Of a DNA stretch of 64,000 nucleotides, positions 32,701-41,373 are shown piece by piece (position 1 is the first letter of the stretch; every line of letters begins with the position of its first letter). The translations under genes and the position numbers were made by a program. The notes beneath the pieces were generated by a model. The model made no database searches and had not been told where the DNA came from. It saw nothing but the letters and a program-made list of their open reading frames with translations. Location: the NCBI GenBank assembly GCA_934359755.1, contig CAKRLV010000006.1, forward strand, positions 62,001-126,000. Direction: 5' to 3'. Origin of the DNA: an uncultured Agathobacter sp. Its GTDB lineage: Bacteria > Bacillota > Clostridia > Lachnospirales > Lachnospiraceae.

Positions 32701-33273
32701 TTATTCTGTGAAAGTAATCTGAAATTCGTCCATTTCTTTAATCTTAACAAGTGAGTGAACATCAAATCCCTGGCTGACAAGTTTGTCATGGCCTGGCTGA
32801 TAAGATTTCTCGATTAAGATACCGATTCCAGCAATTGTGGCATGAGCCATACGAAGAAGTCTGATTGCTCCAGTAACAGCCTCTCCGTCTGCAAGGAAAT
32901 CATCAATTATAAGAACATGGTCATTTTCATCGATTACATCAGGTGAGAGACACAGTTCATATTCTTTTCTCGTTGTAAAAGATGTAACCTGTGTCTGTAA
33001 AAGGCTGTCATTAAGGTCTTTTGAAGGCTGTTTCTTCATTATGACCATAGGAATGTTCATTGAAAGGGCTGTCATAAGCGAAGGTGATATTCCTGAACTT
33101 TCGATAGTAACAATTTTGGTTATTCCCTTGTTTTTGAAATGACTGGCAAATTCTTCACCAATTCGTGCCATAAGATTTGGATCTACCTGATAATTTATGA
33201 ATGAATCGACTTTGAGTATGTCATTTCCGATAACTGTTCCTTCTTTTAGAATTAATTCTTTAAGTTCCTGCAT
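32701..33273 (-). CDS. xpt: Xanthine phosphoribosyltransferase
   Basis: Salvages xanthine to XMP with PRPP. The 190-residue protein is the standard length and shows the type I phosphoribosyltransferase loop VLIIDDFLADGEAVTG plus IESSGISPS, which binds pyrophosphate. In many Firmicutes xpt is preceded by a guanine riboswitch; here the 50 bases upstream hold only an extended -10 promoter and the ribosome site TAGGAGAGG, so no riboswitch can fit. It follows a small membrane-protein gene on the same strand. It ends at the bidirectional terminator. Confidence 0.95.
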   Translation of the reverse strand: MQELKELILKEGTVIGNDILKVDSFINYQVDPNLMARIGEEFASHFKNKGITKIVTIESSGISPSLMTALSMNIPMVIMKKQPSKDLNDSLLQTQVTSFTTRKEYELCLSPDVIDENDHVLIIDDFLADGEAVTGAIRLLRMAHATIAGIGILIEKSYQPGHDKLVSQGFDVHSLVKIKEMDEFQITFTE

Positions 33274-33305
33274 AGTAAGTACCTCTCCTAAGTTTATTTT
33301 TAAAT

Positions 33306-33314
33306 ATTATACCA
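33306..33314 (-). promoter_or_regulatory. Extended -10 promoter element for xpt
   Basis: TGGTATAAT on the minus strand, nine bases past the upstream stop codon, giving a short leader of about 26 bases. The -35 region is poor. Confidence 0.5.
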
Positions 33315-33323
33315 TTTTAGATG

Positions 33324-33794
33324 TTAGTTTTCATTAGTTTCATCCAGTTTTGAAATAATAATTTCTGTTATGTGATCATTTTCTTCTTCTTTTAGTTGAG
33401 AAAAATTCTCAGTTAAAATATCTGATATGCTGTTGTACATATCAAAATAGCTCTCCTCAGATGAACTGTCCAAATTGAAGGATGATACGAGTTCTTTGTT
33501 ATTTTCAAAGAACCAATCTATTATATCAGTCTCTGTGTTTTCCTGCCTGTTTGCATTGTTTTTGATTGCTGATAATGATAAAAATGATTTGATTCCAACA
33601 AGAAAAAATACACTGAACAGAACCCCCATGACAACTGATGCCATTATTTTGTTAGGGATATCCATGTTTACAGGTAGCTTGTCAAGCCAAAGTAAAATTA
33701 AAAGAGCGTATCCGATAACCCCCATGATTGTGAACGAGTATGCAGAAGATTGAACGTCTTTAAAACGTTCTTTTTCACTTACGTATATTTTCAT
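33324..33794 (-). CDS. Two-pass membrane protein of unknown function
   Basis: A 156-residue protein with two membrane segments (about 22-38, IMGVIGYALLILLWL; about 48-70, KIMASVVMGVLFSVFFLVGI) and an acidic cytoplasmic or external tail of about 80 residues rich in Glu, Asp and Ser (LDSSSEESYFDMYNSISDIL). No domain recognised. CGGAGGG precedes the ATG. The gene is divergent from rlmH and lies 50 bases upstream of xpt, probably with partial co-transcription. Confidence 0.7.
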   Translation of the reverse strand: MKIYVSEKERFKDVQSSAYSFTIMGVIGYALLILLWLDKLPVNMDIPNKIMASVVMGVLFSVFFLVGIKSFLSLSAIKNNANRQENTETDIIDWFFENNKELVSSFNLDSSSEESYFDMYNSISDILTENFSQLKEEENDHITEIIISKLDETNEN

Positions 33795-33873
33795 ATTCCC
33801 TCCGATAAATATGTATGTACTTTTGGGTTAAAAAATTCAAAGAGTACATTTGATTTTGATTTTTACATATATA

Positions 33874-33882
33874 TGGTATAAT
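33874..33882 (+). promoter_or_regulatory. Extended -10 promoter element abutting rlmH
   Basis: TGGTATAAT ends six bases before the rlmH ATG, so the expected transcription start falls at or next to the A of the start codon. No ribosome site is present. Confidence 0.5.
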
Positions 33883-33888
33883 GAATTT

Positions 33889-34368
33889 ATGAAAATTACA
33901 ATATTATGTGTTGGAAAAATAAAAGAAAAATTTTATACAGATGCAATTAAAGAATATTCCAAAAGATTAGGCAGATATTCGAAGCTTGAAGTTGTAGAAG
34001 TAGCAGATGAAAAGACCGCTGAACAAGCGTCGGATAAAGAAATCGCAATAGTGAAGGATAAGGAAGGGCAAAGGATACTATCAAATATAAAAGATGATGG
34101 ATTTGTTATATGTCTTGCTATTGATGGGAAGATGCTTGATTCGGTTGAATTGTCCAGGTACATTGATAATCTCAAGGTTAAAGGAACAAGCCATATATAT
34201 TTTGTTATTGGAGGTTCTCTTGGACTTTCAGATGAGGTATTATCGCGGGCAGACTTTAAGCTTAGTTTTTCAAAGATGACATTTCCGCATCAGCTTATGA
34301 GAGTAATTCTGTTAGAGCAGATATATCGCTCTTTTAGAATATCGAACAACGAACCATACCACAAATAA
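33889..34368 (+). CDS. rlmH: 23S rRNA pseudouridine-1915 N3-methyltransferase
   Basis: RlmH is a SPOUT-fold enzyme that methylates pseudouridine 1915 of 23S rRNA in assembled ribosomes. The 159-residue product is exactly the family length. The SAM-binding knot is FVIGGSLGLSDEV and the conserved tail is QIYRSFRISNNEPYHK. The ATG at 33889 is set by this length; a start at 33850 would add residues foreign to the family. It has no visible ribosome site, and an extended -10 box ends only six bases upstream, which suggests a leaderless message. yqfC follows 35 bases later. Confidence 0.96.
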   Translation: MKITILCVGKIKEKFYTDAIKEYSKRLGRYSKLEVVEVADEKTAEQASDKEIAIVKDKEGQRILSNIKDDGFVICLAIDGKMLDSVELSRYIDNLKVKGTSHIYFVIGGSLGLSDEVLSRADFKLSFSKMTFPHQLMRVILLEQIYRSFRISNNEPYHK

Positions 34369-34390
34369 CGAATGAGACATGATGTATATT

Positions 34391-34398
34391 CATATAGT
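34391..34398 (+). promoter_or_regulatory. Possible SigE-like -10 element before yqfC
   Basis: CATATAGT resembles the Bacillus SigE -10 consensus CATACANT. No good -35 partner was found 14-15 bases upstream. Bacillus yqfC belongs to the SigE regulon, which makes the match worth noting but weak. Confidence 0.25.
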
Positions 34399-34403
34399 GT
34401 AAT

Positions 34404-34661
34404 ATGAGTAGAACAGTTATAGATATTTTAGAGTTACCCAAAGATATACTATTTGGAATACCTTACCTGACATTCCATGGAAATCTTGAGCTTATTATAG
34501 AAAATCACAGAGGGCTTATCAATTATTCTGAGACTGAGATAATTGTTATGGCAAAAGATAATTCTATCCTTGTAAAAGGTGTGGATATGGTAATAGATGA
34601 ATATTCAAAGGATTCTATTATAATCCGCGGACATCTTGATGAGGTTAGATTTATAAAATGA
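34404..34661 (+). CDS. yqfC: Sporulation protein YqfC (YabP/YqfC family)
   Basis: An 85-residue protein of the YabP/YqfC family, with the typical pattern LELPKDILFGIPYLTFHGNLEL and later INYSETEIIV. YqfC is made in the mother cell in Bacillus and has a role in sporulation that is not defined biochemically. No ribosome site is visible before the ATG, yet the frame and length match the family. It overlaps yqfD by four bases (ATGA), so translation is coupled. It begins a block yqfC-yqfD-phoH-yqfF-ybeY that is conserved in order across Firmicutes. Confidence 0.88.
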   Translation: MSRTVIDILELPKDILFGIPYLTFHGNLELIIENHRGLINYSETEIIVMAKDNSILVKGVDMVIDEYSKDSIIIRGHLDEVRFIK

Positions 34662-35854
34662 TTTTCGTTCTTAAGCAATTTTTCTTTGGAACCTTGAAGA
34701 TACAGATATCTGGAAGTCAGGTCAGACGATTTCTGCGTCTATGTACCAACCAGGGAATAAAAATCTGGAATATAAAATACATAGATGATATGACATATAC
34801 ATGTTCTATACTTTGGAGTGAGATATATGGTACTAAATCTTCTCTAAGAAAAACTCGTTCTAAAATCCGCATATTACAAAGGTATGGATTTCCTAAATGG
34901 ATTAAATTCTGGAAAAAACACCTGATTTTGTTTATATTTATACTTTTTATGATTGCAGGCTCATTGAACCTCAGAAGATGTGTATGGCATATTGAGATTG
35001 ACGGAAATTCATATATTTCTGATAAGCTTATTATGAAGATGCTTGATGAATCAGGAGTGACTGCCGGACAGAAAAAAAGCAGGATTGACGTGGATGAGAT
35101 AGAGAAATATTTAAGAATCAAATTTGATTCAATATGCTGGGCTTCTGCACATATTGAAGGAACCTGCCTGTATATAAATGTCGAGGAAGAACAGTTTGAC
35201 CCGGCTATATATGAAGACACAAAGGCTAAAGATAAATGTACTAATATTTACTCAAAATATGATGCAACAATCACTTCAATCATTACAAGGAGCGGAACAG
35301 CGTGTGTTAAGAAAAATGATGAGGTCAAAAAGGGTGATTTACTTGTGAGTGGTGAGTGTCCAATTTTGGATGACAACCAGGAAGTTACTAAATATCTTTA
35401 TGTTAATTCAGATGCTGATGTTTTCGGCAAGGTTGTATATGAGTATCAAAAGGAACTACCTATTACAGAAAATATCAAAATAAAAACAGGCAATAACTAC
35501 AGTAAATATTTTTTTGGAATTTTTGATTATAATATACATACACCTGTTTTTAACAAAAAGTACAAGAATTACGAAAAAGAAGAAATATATCATCAGTTAA
35601 AGATTGGAAAAGATTTTTATCTGCCGATATATTATGGACAGATAAAATATAAAGAGACAAAAATTAAAAAAATAGTATATAGTAAGCAGGAAGCATATTC
35701 CATACTTAATAAACAATTTGGTAATTATCTTGATGAATTACAGGAAAATGGAGCAAAAATTCTTAAAAAAGATATAAAAAATAAAAAAACTGATTCACAT
35801 TATATAACATATGGTAAAATATGGACGTGTGAGTTAATAGGAGTACGAAAATGA
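34658..35854 (+). CDS. yqfD: Sporulation protein YqfD
   Basis: A 398-residue membrane protein of the YqfD family. One clear membrane segment lies near 88-105 (LILFIFILFMIAGSLNL), followed by a long extracytoplasmic part with WHIEIDGNSYIS, a POTRA-like start, and the DLLVSGECPI segment. The N-terminal 85 residues are basic and likely cytoplasmic. YqfD is required for efficient sporulation in Bacillus and is thought to act in the mother-cell membrane. It overlaps yqfC and phoH by four bases at either end, indicating a coupled operon. Confidence 0.9.
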   Translation: MIFVLKQFFFGTLKIQISGSQVRRFLRLCTNQGIKIWNIKYIDDMTYTCSILWSEIYGTKSSLRKTRSKIRILQRYGFPKWIKFWKKHLILFIFILFMIAGSLNLRRCVWHIEIDGNSYISDKLIMKMLDESGVTAGQKKSRIDVDEIEKYLRIKFDSICWASAHIEGTCLYINVEEEQFDPAIYEDTKAKDKCTNIYSKYDATITSIITRSGTACVKKNDEVKKGDLLVSGECPILDDNQEVTKYLYVNSDADVFGKVVYEYQKELPITENIKIKTGNNYSKYFFGIFDYNIHTPVFNKKYKNYEKEEIYHQLKIGKDFYLPIYYGQIKYKETKIKKIVYSKQEAYSILNKQFGNYLDELQENGAKILKKDIKNKKTDSHYITYGKIWTCELIGVRK

Positions 35855-36843
35855 GCTTAAATGAAGTTTCGATAAATATACCAGAGAATCAGGTATCAAA
35901 TGTATTTGGACAATTTGATGTTCATATTAAGAAAATAGAAAGAGCCTTAGGGGTAACTGTTGTATTGCGTGGAGACCAGTTAAAGGTAATAGGCAATGAA
36001 GCAAATGCAAAGGCAGCTATCAGCGTTTTTACACAGCTTATTACACTGGCAAACAGAGGCAATGTTATAACAGAGCAGAATGTCAACTACGCGCTTGCTC
36101 TTTTAGAGGAAAGCAAGGAGAGTGCCATTGTTGATATAGATAAGGATATTATCTGCCATACAATAAATGGAAAGCCTGTTAAGCCCAAGACAATAGGTCA
36201 GAAGCAATATGTAGAGGCTATCCGCAAAAAGATGATAGTTTTCGGTATGGGACCAGCTGGAACCGGTAAGACATATCTTGCAATGGCGATGGCCATAACT
36301 GCATTTAAGAATAATGAGGTAAATAGAATTATTCTGACCCGTCCTGCGATTGAAGCCGGAGAGAAGCTTGGATTTCTGCCTGGTGATCTGCAGAGTAAAA
36401 TAGACCCATATCTAAGACCGCTCTATGATGCGCTGTATCAGATAATGGGAGCTGAGAGTTTTCAGCGTAATATGGAAAAAGGATTGATAGAGGTTGCACC
36501 GCTTGCGTATATGAGAGGCCGTACTCTTGACAATGCATTTATTATACTTGACGAGGCTCAGAATACGACACCAGCCCAGATGAAGATGTTTCTGACCCGT
36601 ATAGGCTTTGGTTCTAAGGTAGTTGTGACTGGTGATGCGACTCAAAAAGACCTTGCCCCGGGAGCTAAGTCAGGGCTTGATGTTGCCTTAAGGGTACTTA
36701 AGAAGATTGATGATATAGGTATATGTAATCTGACAAGTCAGGATGTTGTAAGGCACCCTCTTGTTCAGAAGATTGTACAGGCATATGATGATTATGAGAA
36801 TGCATCAATAGCAAAAAAGAAACGTCAGGAGAAAAATAAGTGA
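35851..36843 (+). CDS. phoH: PhoH-family ATPase
   Basis: A 330-residue PhoH/YbeZ-type protein with an N-terminal KH-like segment (about 25-80) and a P-loop ATPase domain: Walker A GPAGTGKTYLA, Walker B FIILDEAQNTT, and VVTGDATQKDL. YbeZ acts with the endonuclease YbeY in ribosome maturation and RNA decay, and ybeY lies two genes downstream here. The ATG follows AGGAG at about seven bases and overlaps the yqfD stop by four bases. Length and motifs are normal. Its own end overlaps the following GTG start. Confidence 0.94.
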   Translation: MSLNEVSINIPENQVSNVFGQFDVHIKKIERALGVTVVLRGDQLKVIGNEANAKAAISVFTQLITLANRGNVITEQNVNYALALLEESKESAIVDIDKDIICHTINGKPVKPKTIGQKQYVEAIRKKMIVFGMGPAGTGKTYLAMAMAITAFKNNEVNRIILTRPAIEAGEKLGFLPGDLQSKIDPYLRPLYDALYQIMGAESFQRNMEKGLIEVAPLAYMRGRTLDNAFIILDEAQNTTPAQMKMFLTRIGFGSKVVVTGDATQKDLAPGAKSGLDVALRVLKKIDDIGICNLTSQDVVRHPLVQKIVQAYDDYENASIAKKKRQEKNK

Positions 36844-38015
36844 TAGAACATATAAATTTTCGAAGAGTAATGGCGTTTTTATGCCTGAGTGCCTGTAGTA
36901 TTCTGTTTGCATGTTTTCTGGGATTTTATCAGAAAATGTACACAGATGATTGGTATTGCATGTTTTTAATTGATGCAATATTTGTTATGATTTTTATATT
37001 TGAATTGGAATTTGGCAGATCAAAAGCACAGTTTGCAGAGAATAGAAATTCCTATTTTGTAAAGTATGTAATTGCCTTTTTGGTTTGCAGTATTATATCC
37101 GGTGTTTTTGCAACATTACCACTTTTTGCAAAGCCTGTTATGATTATTCCAATAATAATTTTGTCGGTCAGTAATGAGGTGACAGCATTTCTTAGTGGAA
37201 TATATTTTACTGCTCTTTTAAGTCTGACTGTGTCTGGTGATTACTATGAATTGCTTGGAGATATTATAGTCCTGATTCTTGGAATTGTAATAATGCAGGT
37301 TATTTTTATGCAGAAGATAAAAATATTTGCATATACAATTATATTTTGCTTCAACATAGTTATCCCAGTAGTATTTTATTATTTAGAATATAGGGAAAGC
37401 TCAATAAAGCCGACAATATATGGATTTGTCTGTGGTGTGGTTTCAGTAGTTGCTGCTATTGTTTGCGAGAAATACGTAAAGCCTTATGCTGATTCGGAAG
37501 TAAATCATTACTTAATGGATTTGATATGTGACGATTATGCATTATTACGAGAGATAAAGAATGACTCATCTAATGAATATGACCACGCAAGGAAAGTATC
37601 AGAGATATCATATGCATGTGCAAAGCATGCAGGCATCAATGCTGATTTGTGTGCAGTTGCAGGTTTTTATTACCGTCTTGGCAAATGGCAGGGAGAACCT
37701 CATGTGGAAAATGGAATAAAAAAGGCACAGGAACTTTGTTTCCCAGCGGAAGTTATTTATATTCTGAGTGAGTATTATGGAGAGGACAAGCTGCCTTCAA
37801 GTCCTGAATCGGCATTGGTTCATATGGTTGATGCGCTTGTTAAGAAACTTGAATCAATAGATGGTGAGGTAGGAAAGAGCACATGGAATAATGAAATGAT
37901 TATTTATCAGACAATGAATGAGTTTTCGGCATCTGGATTATATGATGAGTCAGGGCTTGGAATGAATCATTTTCTAAAGATAAGAGAATACTTGGCAAAA
38001 GGGGGGATTTTGTAG
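36840..38015 (+). CDS. Degenerate YqfF/PgpH-like membrane protein (7TM plus broken HD domain)
   Basis: At the place where yqfF/pgpH usually lies, this 391-residue protein keeps about seven membrane segments (residues 9-225) and a C-terminal HD-like helical domain (about 240-385), but lacks the large N-terminal extracellular 7TMR-HDED domain. PgpH hydrolyses cyclic di-AMP with an HD motif HHDIGK; the aligned site here is FYYRLGK, so both metal-binding residues are gone. A later EHHG is EYYG. The early His (EYDHARKVSEI) and the later VDAL are retained. It is therefore probably not a phosphodiesterase, though it could bind nucleotide. A GTG start at 36840 follows AGGAGAA and overlaps phoH by four bases. 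Confidence 0.72.
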   Translation: MIEHINFRRVMAFLCLSACSILFACFLGFYQKMYTDDWYCMFLIDAIFVMIFIFELEFGRSKAQFAENRNSYFVKYVIAFLVCSIISGVFATLPLFAKPVMIIPIIILSVSNEVTAFLSGIYFTALLSLTVSGDYYELLGDIIVLILGIVIMQVIFMQKIKIFAYTIIFCFNIVIPVVFYYLEYRESSIKPTIYGFVCGVVSVVAAIVCEKYVKPYADSEVNHYLMDLICDDYALLREIKNDSSNEYDHARKVSEISYACAKHAGINADLCAVAGFYYRLGKWQGEPHVENGIKKAQELCFPAEVIYILSEYYGEDKLPSSPESALVHMVDALVKKLESIDGEVGKSTWNNEMIIYQTMNEFSASGLYDESGLGMNHFLKIREYLAKGGIL

Positions 38016-38512
38016 TGAGTTTTTATATAGAAGAAGAGTGTGAAGTTGATTTTGACTTTGATTATAAGAAGCTTGCCGAGACAGTAATTGATTATTGTCT
38101 TGAGTATAGTAAGTTTCCATATGAGGTTGAAGTAAATTTAACATTGACTAATAACGAAGGTATACATATTATTAATAAGGAGTTTCGACAGATAGACAGG
38201 CCAACAGATGTCTTATCATTTCCGATGTTATCATACGATAAACCAGGAGACTTTGATTTCCTGTCAGAAGAAAGTGATGATGATTTTAATCCGGATACTG
38301 GAGAGGCGATGCTTGGTGATATCATAATATCAGTTGAAAAAGTCTATGAACAGGCAAAGGAATATGGGCACAGTCCTAAGAGAGAATTTGCGTTTCTTAT
38401 TACACACAGTATGCTGCATCTGTTCGGTTATGATCATATGGAGCCAGAGGATGCAGTGGTTATGGAAGAAAAGCAAAGAGATATACTTGAAGGATTAAAT
38501 ATATTGCGCTAA
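38015..38512 (+). CDS. ybeY: Endoribonuclease / rRNA maturation factor YbeY
   Basis: A 165-residue metal-dependent endoribonuclease involved in 16S rRNA 3'-end maturation and ribosome quality control. The zinc motif H-x3-H-x5-H is visible as HSMLHLFGYDHM, and RPTDVLSFPM is also characteristic. An acidic insertion near 85-100 (SEESDDDFNPDTGEA) is somewhat longer than usual. The start is a GTG at 38015 that shares one base with the preceding stop codon and follows a run of six G. In Bacillus dgkA, cdd and era follow; here a DUF3048 lipoprotein gene does. Confidence 0.95.
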   Translation: MSFYIEEECEVDFDFDYKKLAETVIDYCLEYSKFPYEVEVNLTLTNNEGIHIINKEFRQIDRPTDVLSFPMLSYDKPGDFDFLSEESDDDFNPDTGEAMLGDIIISVEKVYEQAKEYGHSPKREFAFLITHSMLHLFGYDHMEPEDAVVMEEKQRDILEGLNILR

Positions 38513-38532
38513 GCATAAAAAAGGAGAGTCTT

Positions 38533-39651
38533 ATGAGAAAAAAAGTATTAAGTGCTATTCTTATTGCAGCAATGGCATGCACAATGTTTGCAGGATGCGG
38601 CAAAAAGGATGAAAACAAGAAAGAAGAAAAGAAAGAAGCAACAGAGACTGTTGAGGAAACTCAGACACCAACAGAAGTTGAAGAGTCCAGAGAAGGAATG
38701 TTAAAGAGTTATTTCACAGGTGAGTGGATAGATGAGAACATTGCCAAACAAAGACCTATCGCACTTATGGTTGAGAATACAAGTGCTGCATTGCCACAGT
38801 ATGGTTTAAATAAAGCTGATATAGTCTATGAGGTTCCTGTAGAGGGCGGAATTACACGTTGTATGGCAGTTTTCCAGGATTATAGTGGAATGAAGAAACT
38901 TGGAAATGTCAGAAGCTGCAGACATTATTTCTGCTATTTTGCTAAAGAATATGATTCAATTTATATCCATGCAGGGGCAAGCCGATATGCCTATGACAAT
39001 ATTCTTGCATCTGGATATATAGAGGATATTGATGGTATTACTGGAAAAGGTGGTAATTATTTCTTTAGAGATAGCAGTGAAGGCAAAGTTGCACCTCATA
39101 ATTACTATACTACGTCAGAGAATGTAGAGAAGGCTATCAAAGAGTATGGTTATGAGACAAAGCTTCCAGAGGATTTCAAGAGCCACTTTACATTTGCAGA
39201 TGAAAATAGTCAGAATATGCTTGCTGATGGACAGGATGCTGCAGTAGTTAAGCTTTACTATTATAGCCCTGATGCGTATTGGGTATATAACAGTGATGAT
39301 GCTAGATATTATAGAAATGAGTTTGACCAGAAGCAGGTTGACGGTATTGATGGCAAGCAGATTTCAGCAAAGAATATTATCATCCAGAACACAAAGAGTG
39401 GTCCTCTTGATGATGAAGGAAGACTGGATTTCTCTGCAATGGCTGGTGGAACAGGATACTATATCACTAACGGCAAATGCATAGAAATAAACTGGACAAG
39501 AGAATCCGAATATGATATAACACATTACTATGATACAAATGGAAATGAAATAACAGTAAATCCTGGAAATACATGGATTGAAGTTATTGAAAATGGAAAT
39601 GCTAAAAAGAATAAAATCTATAGTTCATTAGATGAGTTTAACAAGAAGTAG
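38533..39651 (+). CDS. DUF3048 (YerB-family) lipoprotein
   Basis: A 372-residue predicted lipoprotein: signal peptide with lipobox FAGC (Cys at about 22), a Lys/Glu/Thr-rich linker (about 25-50), then the DUF3048 domain with RPIALMVENTSAALPQYGL, ADIVYEVPVEGGITR and GNVRSCRHYF. In the C-terminal part RESEYDITHYYDTNGNEI and NPGNTWIEVI match the second half of the family. Function of YerB proteins is unknown. AAAGGAGAG precedes the ATG. It follows ybeY by 20 bases, likely in the same transcript. Confidence 0.88.
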   Translation: MRKKVLSAILIAAMACTMFAGCGKKDENKKEEKKEATETVEETQTPTEVEESREGMLKSYFTGEWIDENIAKQRPIALMVENTSAALPQYGLNKADIVYEVPVEGGITRCMAVFQDYSGMKKLGNVRSCRHYFCYFAKEYDSIYIHAGASRYAYDNILASGYIEDIDGITGKGGNYFFRDSSEGKVAPHNYYTTSENVEKAIKEYGYETKLPEDFKSHFTFADENSQNMLADGQDAAVVKLYYYSPDAYWVYNSDDARYYRNEFDQKQVDGIDGKQISAKNIIIQNTKSGPLDDEGRLDFSAMAGGTGYYITNGKCIEINWTRESEYDITHYYDTNGNEITVNPGNTWIEVIENGNAKKNKIYSSLDEFNKK

Positions 39652-39665
39652 TTTAGAGGTTTTTT

Positions 39666-41330
39666 ATGAGTAATTCAAAGAAGAAGTCAAATTTCATTGT
39701 GCAGGGGTCTATACTTGCTGTTGCATCAATAATAAGCCGAATAATTGGTCTATTATATAGATTGCCAATGACAGATATAATTGGCGATCTTGGAAATAGT
39801 TATTATAGTACTGCATTTGAATTATATAGTGTTATGCTTATGATTTCTTCTTACAGCCTTCCACTTGCAGTTTCGAAGCTTGTTTCTTCGAGTATGGCAA
39901 AAGGACAGAGGAAGATGACTTATAAAATATTAAAGGGTGCACTTATTTTTGCAACAGTTTCTGGAACACTTGTAGCATTTATAGTCTATTTTGGTGCTGA
40001 ATTTTTCACGAATACGTTGCTAAAGACACCACTTAGTATTTTTGCATTAAAGATACTTGCACCTGCACTTGTTGTGGTTGCTATACTTGGTGTAATAAGA
40101 GGATTTTTCCAAGGACTTGGAACTATGATGCCAAGTGCCATTTCACAGATACTTGAGCAGATTGTAAATGCTGTAGTAAGTGTCTGGGCCGCATTTATGC
40201 TTGTGAGAATGGGAGCTAAAGTAGGCGCCGTTCTTGGTGATAAAGAAAATTATGCTGCAGCATATGGTGCAGCTGGAGGCACACTGGGCACTAACCTGGG
40301 GTCGGTATTTGCACTTTTATTTGTACTTTTTGTGCTTGTAGTATATCTTAAGGTATTTAAGAGACAGATGAGAAGAGACAGAAGCAAAACAGTTAAATCA
40401 TTTGGCTCTATTATGTATATGCTTGTTATTACAATAATTCCAGTTCTGTTAAGTACCACTATTTACAATATAAGTGGAATAATAGATCAGGGTCTGTACA
40501 AAAATATCGCATTTTTACAGGGATATGATGACAAAGATATTAATGTCTGGTGGGGCGTATTTGCCGGTAAGTATAAATTGATGATTAATGTGCCTATTTC
40601 AATTGCTTCGGCGATGGCTGCATCATCTGTACCTACGCTTACAGCATCGTTTGCATCGGGAGATACAGAAGGTGTCAGAAATCAGATTAACGCCGCAATG
40701 CGGTTTGTAATGGTGATAGCGTTCCCTTGTGCCGTTGGACTTGCAGTATTATCTGCACCTATCTTTACAATACTGTTTCCAAGCACAGTCCAGACTCTTG
40801 CCTATGCAAACAAAATGATGTGGATGGGTTCGATTGCTGTTGTATTTTATTCTATGTCTACTCTTTCAAATGGTCTGTTACAGGGAATAAATAGAATGAA
40901 AGCCCCTGTAAAGAATGCGATAATCGCATTGGTTGCACATATTTTACTTTTGATAGCAATGATGATGTTCTTCAGACTTAATATATATGCAGTTGTAATA
41001 GCTAATACATTATTTGCGCTTTTTATGTGTATACTAAATGCCAGAGATTTGTATAGATATAGCGGATATAGACAGGAAGTGGTTAAGACGTTCATAATAC
41101 CAGCGATATGTTCATTGATAATGGGCGTGGTTGCATTTGGTGTATATCAGGGGATTTATAAGCTTACATCAGTTATGCCTCTTGCTTTTGTGGTTGCATT
41201 TGCGCTTGCTGTTGTTGTTTATGCAGTGACAATGCTGTTGTTAAAGGGACTTGAGGAAGAAGAGATACTTAAATTCCCTAAGGGAGCGTCTCTGGTTAGA
41301 TTATTTAAGAAAATTAATTTACTAAAATAG
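39666..41330 (+). CDS. SpoVB-like lipid flippase (MATE/MurJ superfamily)
   Basis: A 554-residue polytopic membrane protein with about 14 membrane segments, beginning IVQGSILAVASIISRIIGLLYRLPMTDIIG, which is split here as the typical N terminus of SpoVB/YtgP proteins (SRIIGLLYRLPM is the core). A late segment with GLLQGINRMKAPVKNA is also typical. SpoVB is thought to move lipid-linked peptidoglycan precursor across the membrane in sporulating cells; YtgP/Amj/MurJ types serve in growth, and the sequence cannot separate them. AGAGG precedes the ATG. It lies 14 bases after the DUF3048 gene. Confidence 0.88.
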   Translation: MSNSKKKSNFIVQGSILAVASIISRIIGLLYRLPMTDIIGDLGNSYYSTAFELYSVMLMISSYSLPLAVSKLVSSSMAKGQRKMTYKILKGALIFATVSGTLVAFIVYFGAEFFTNTLLKTPLSIFALKILAPALVVVAILGVIRGFFQGLGTMMPSAISQILEQIVNAVVSVWAAFMLVRMGAKVGAVLGDKENYAAAYGAAGGTLGTNLGSVFALLFVLFVLVVYLKVFKRQMRRDRSKTVKSFGSIMYMLVITIIPVLLSTTIYNISGIIDQGLYKNIAFLQGYDDKDINVWWGVFAGKYKLMINVPISIASAMAASSVPTLTASFASGDTEGVRNQINAAMRFVMVIAFPCAVGLAVLSAPIFTILFPSTVQTLAYANKMMWMGSIAVVFYSMSTLSNGLLQGINRMKAPVKNAIIALVAHILLLIAMMMFFRLNIYAVVIANTLFALFMCILNARDLYRYSGYRQEVVKTFIIPAICSLIMGVVAFGVYQGIYKLTSVMPLAFVVAFALAVVVYAVTMLLLKGLEEEEILKFPKGASLVRLFKKINLLK

Positions 41331-41373
41331 AATAAAACGATTTAAAATGCAGATACTTATATGGGGTGATATT

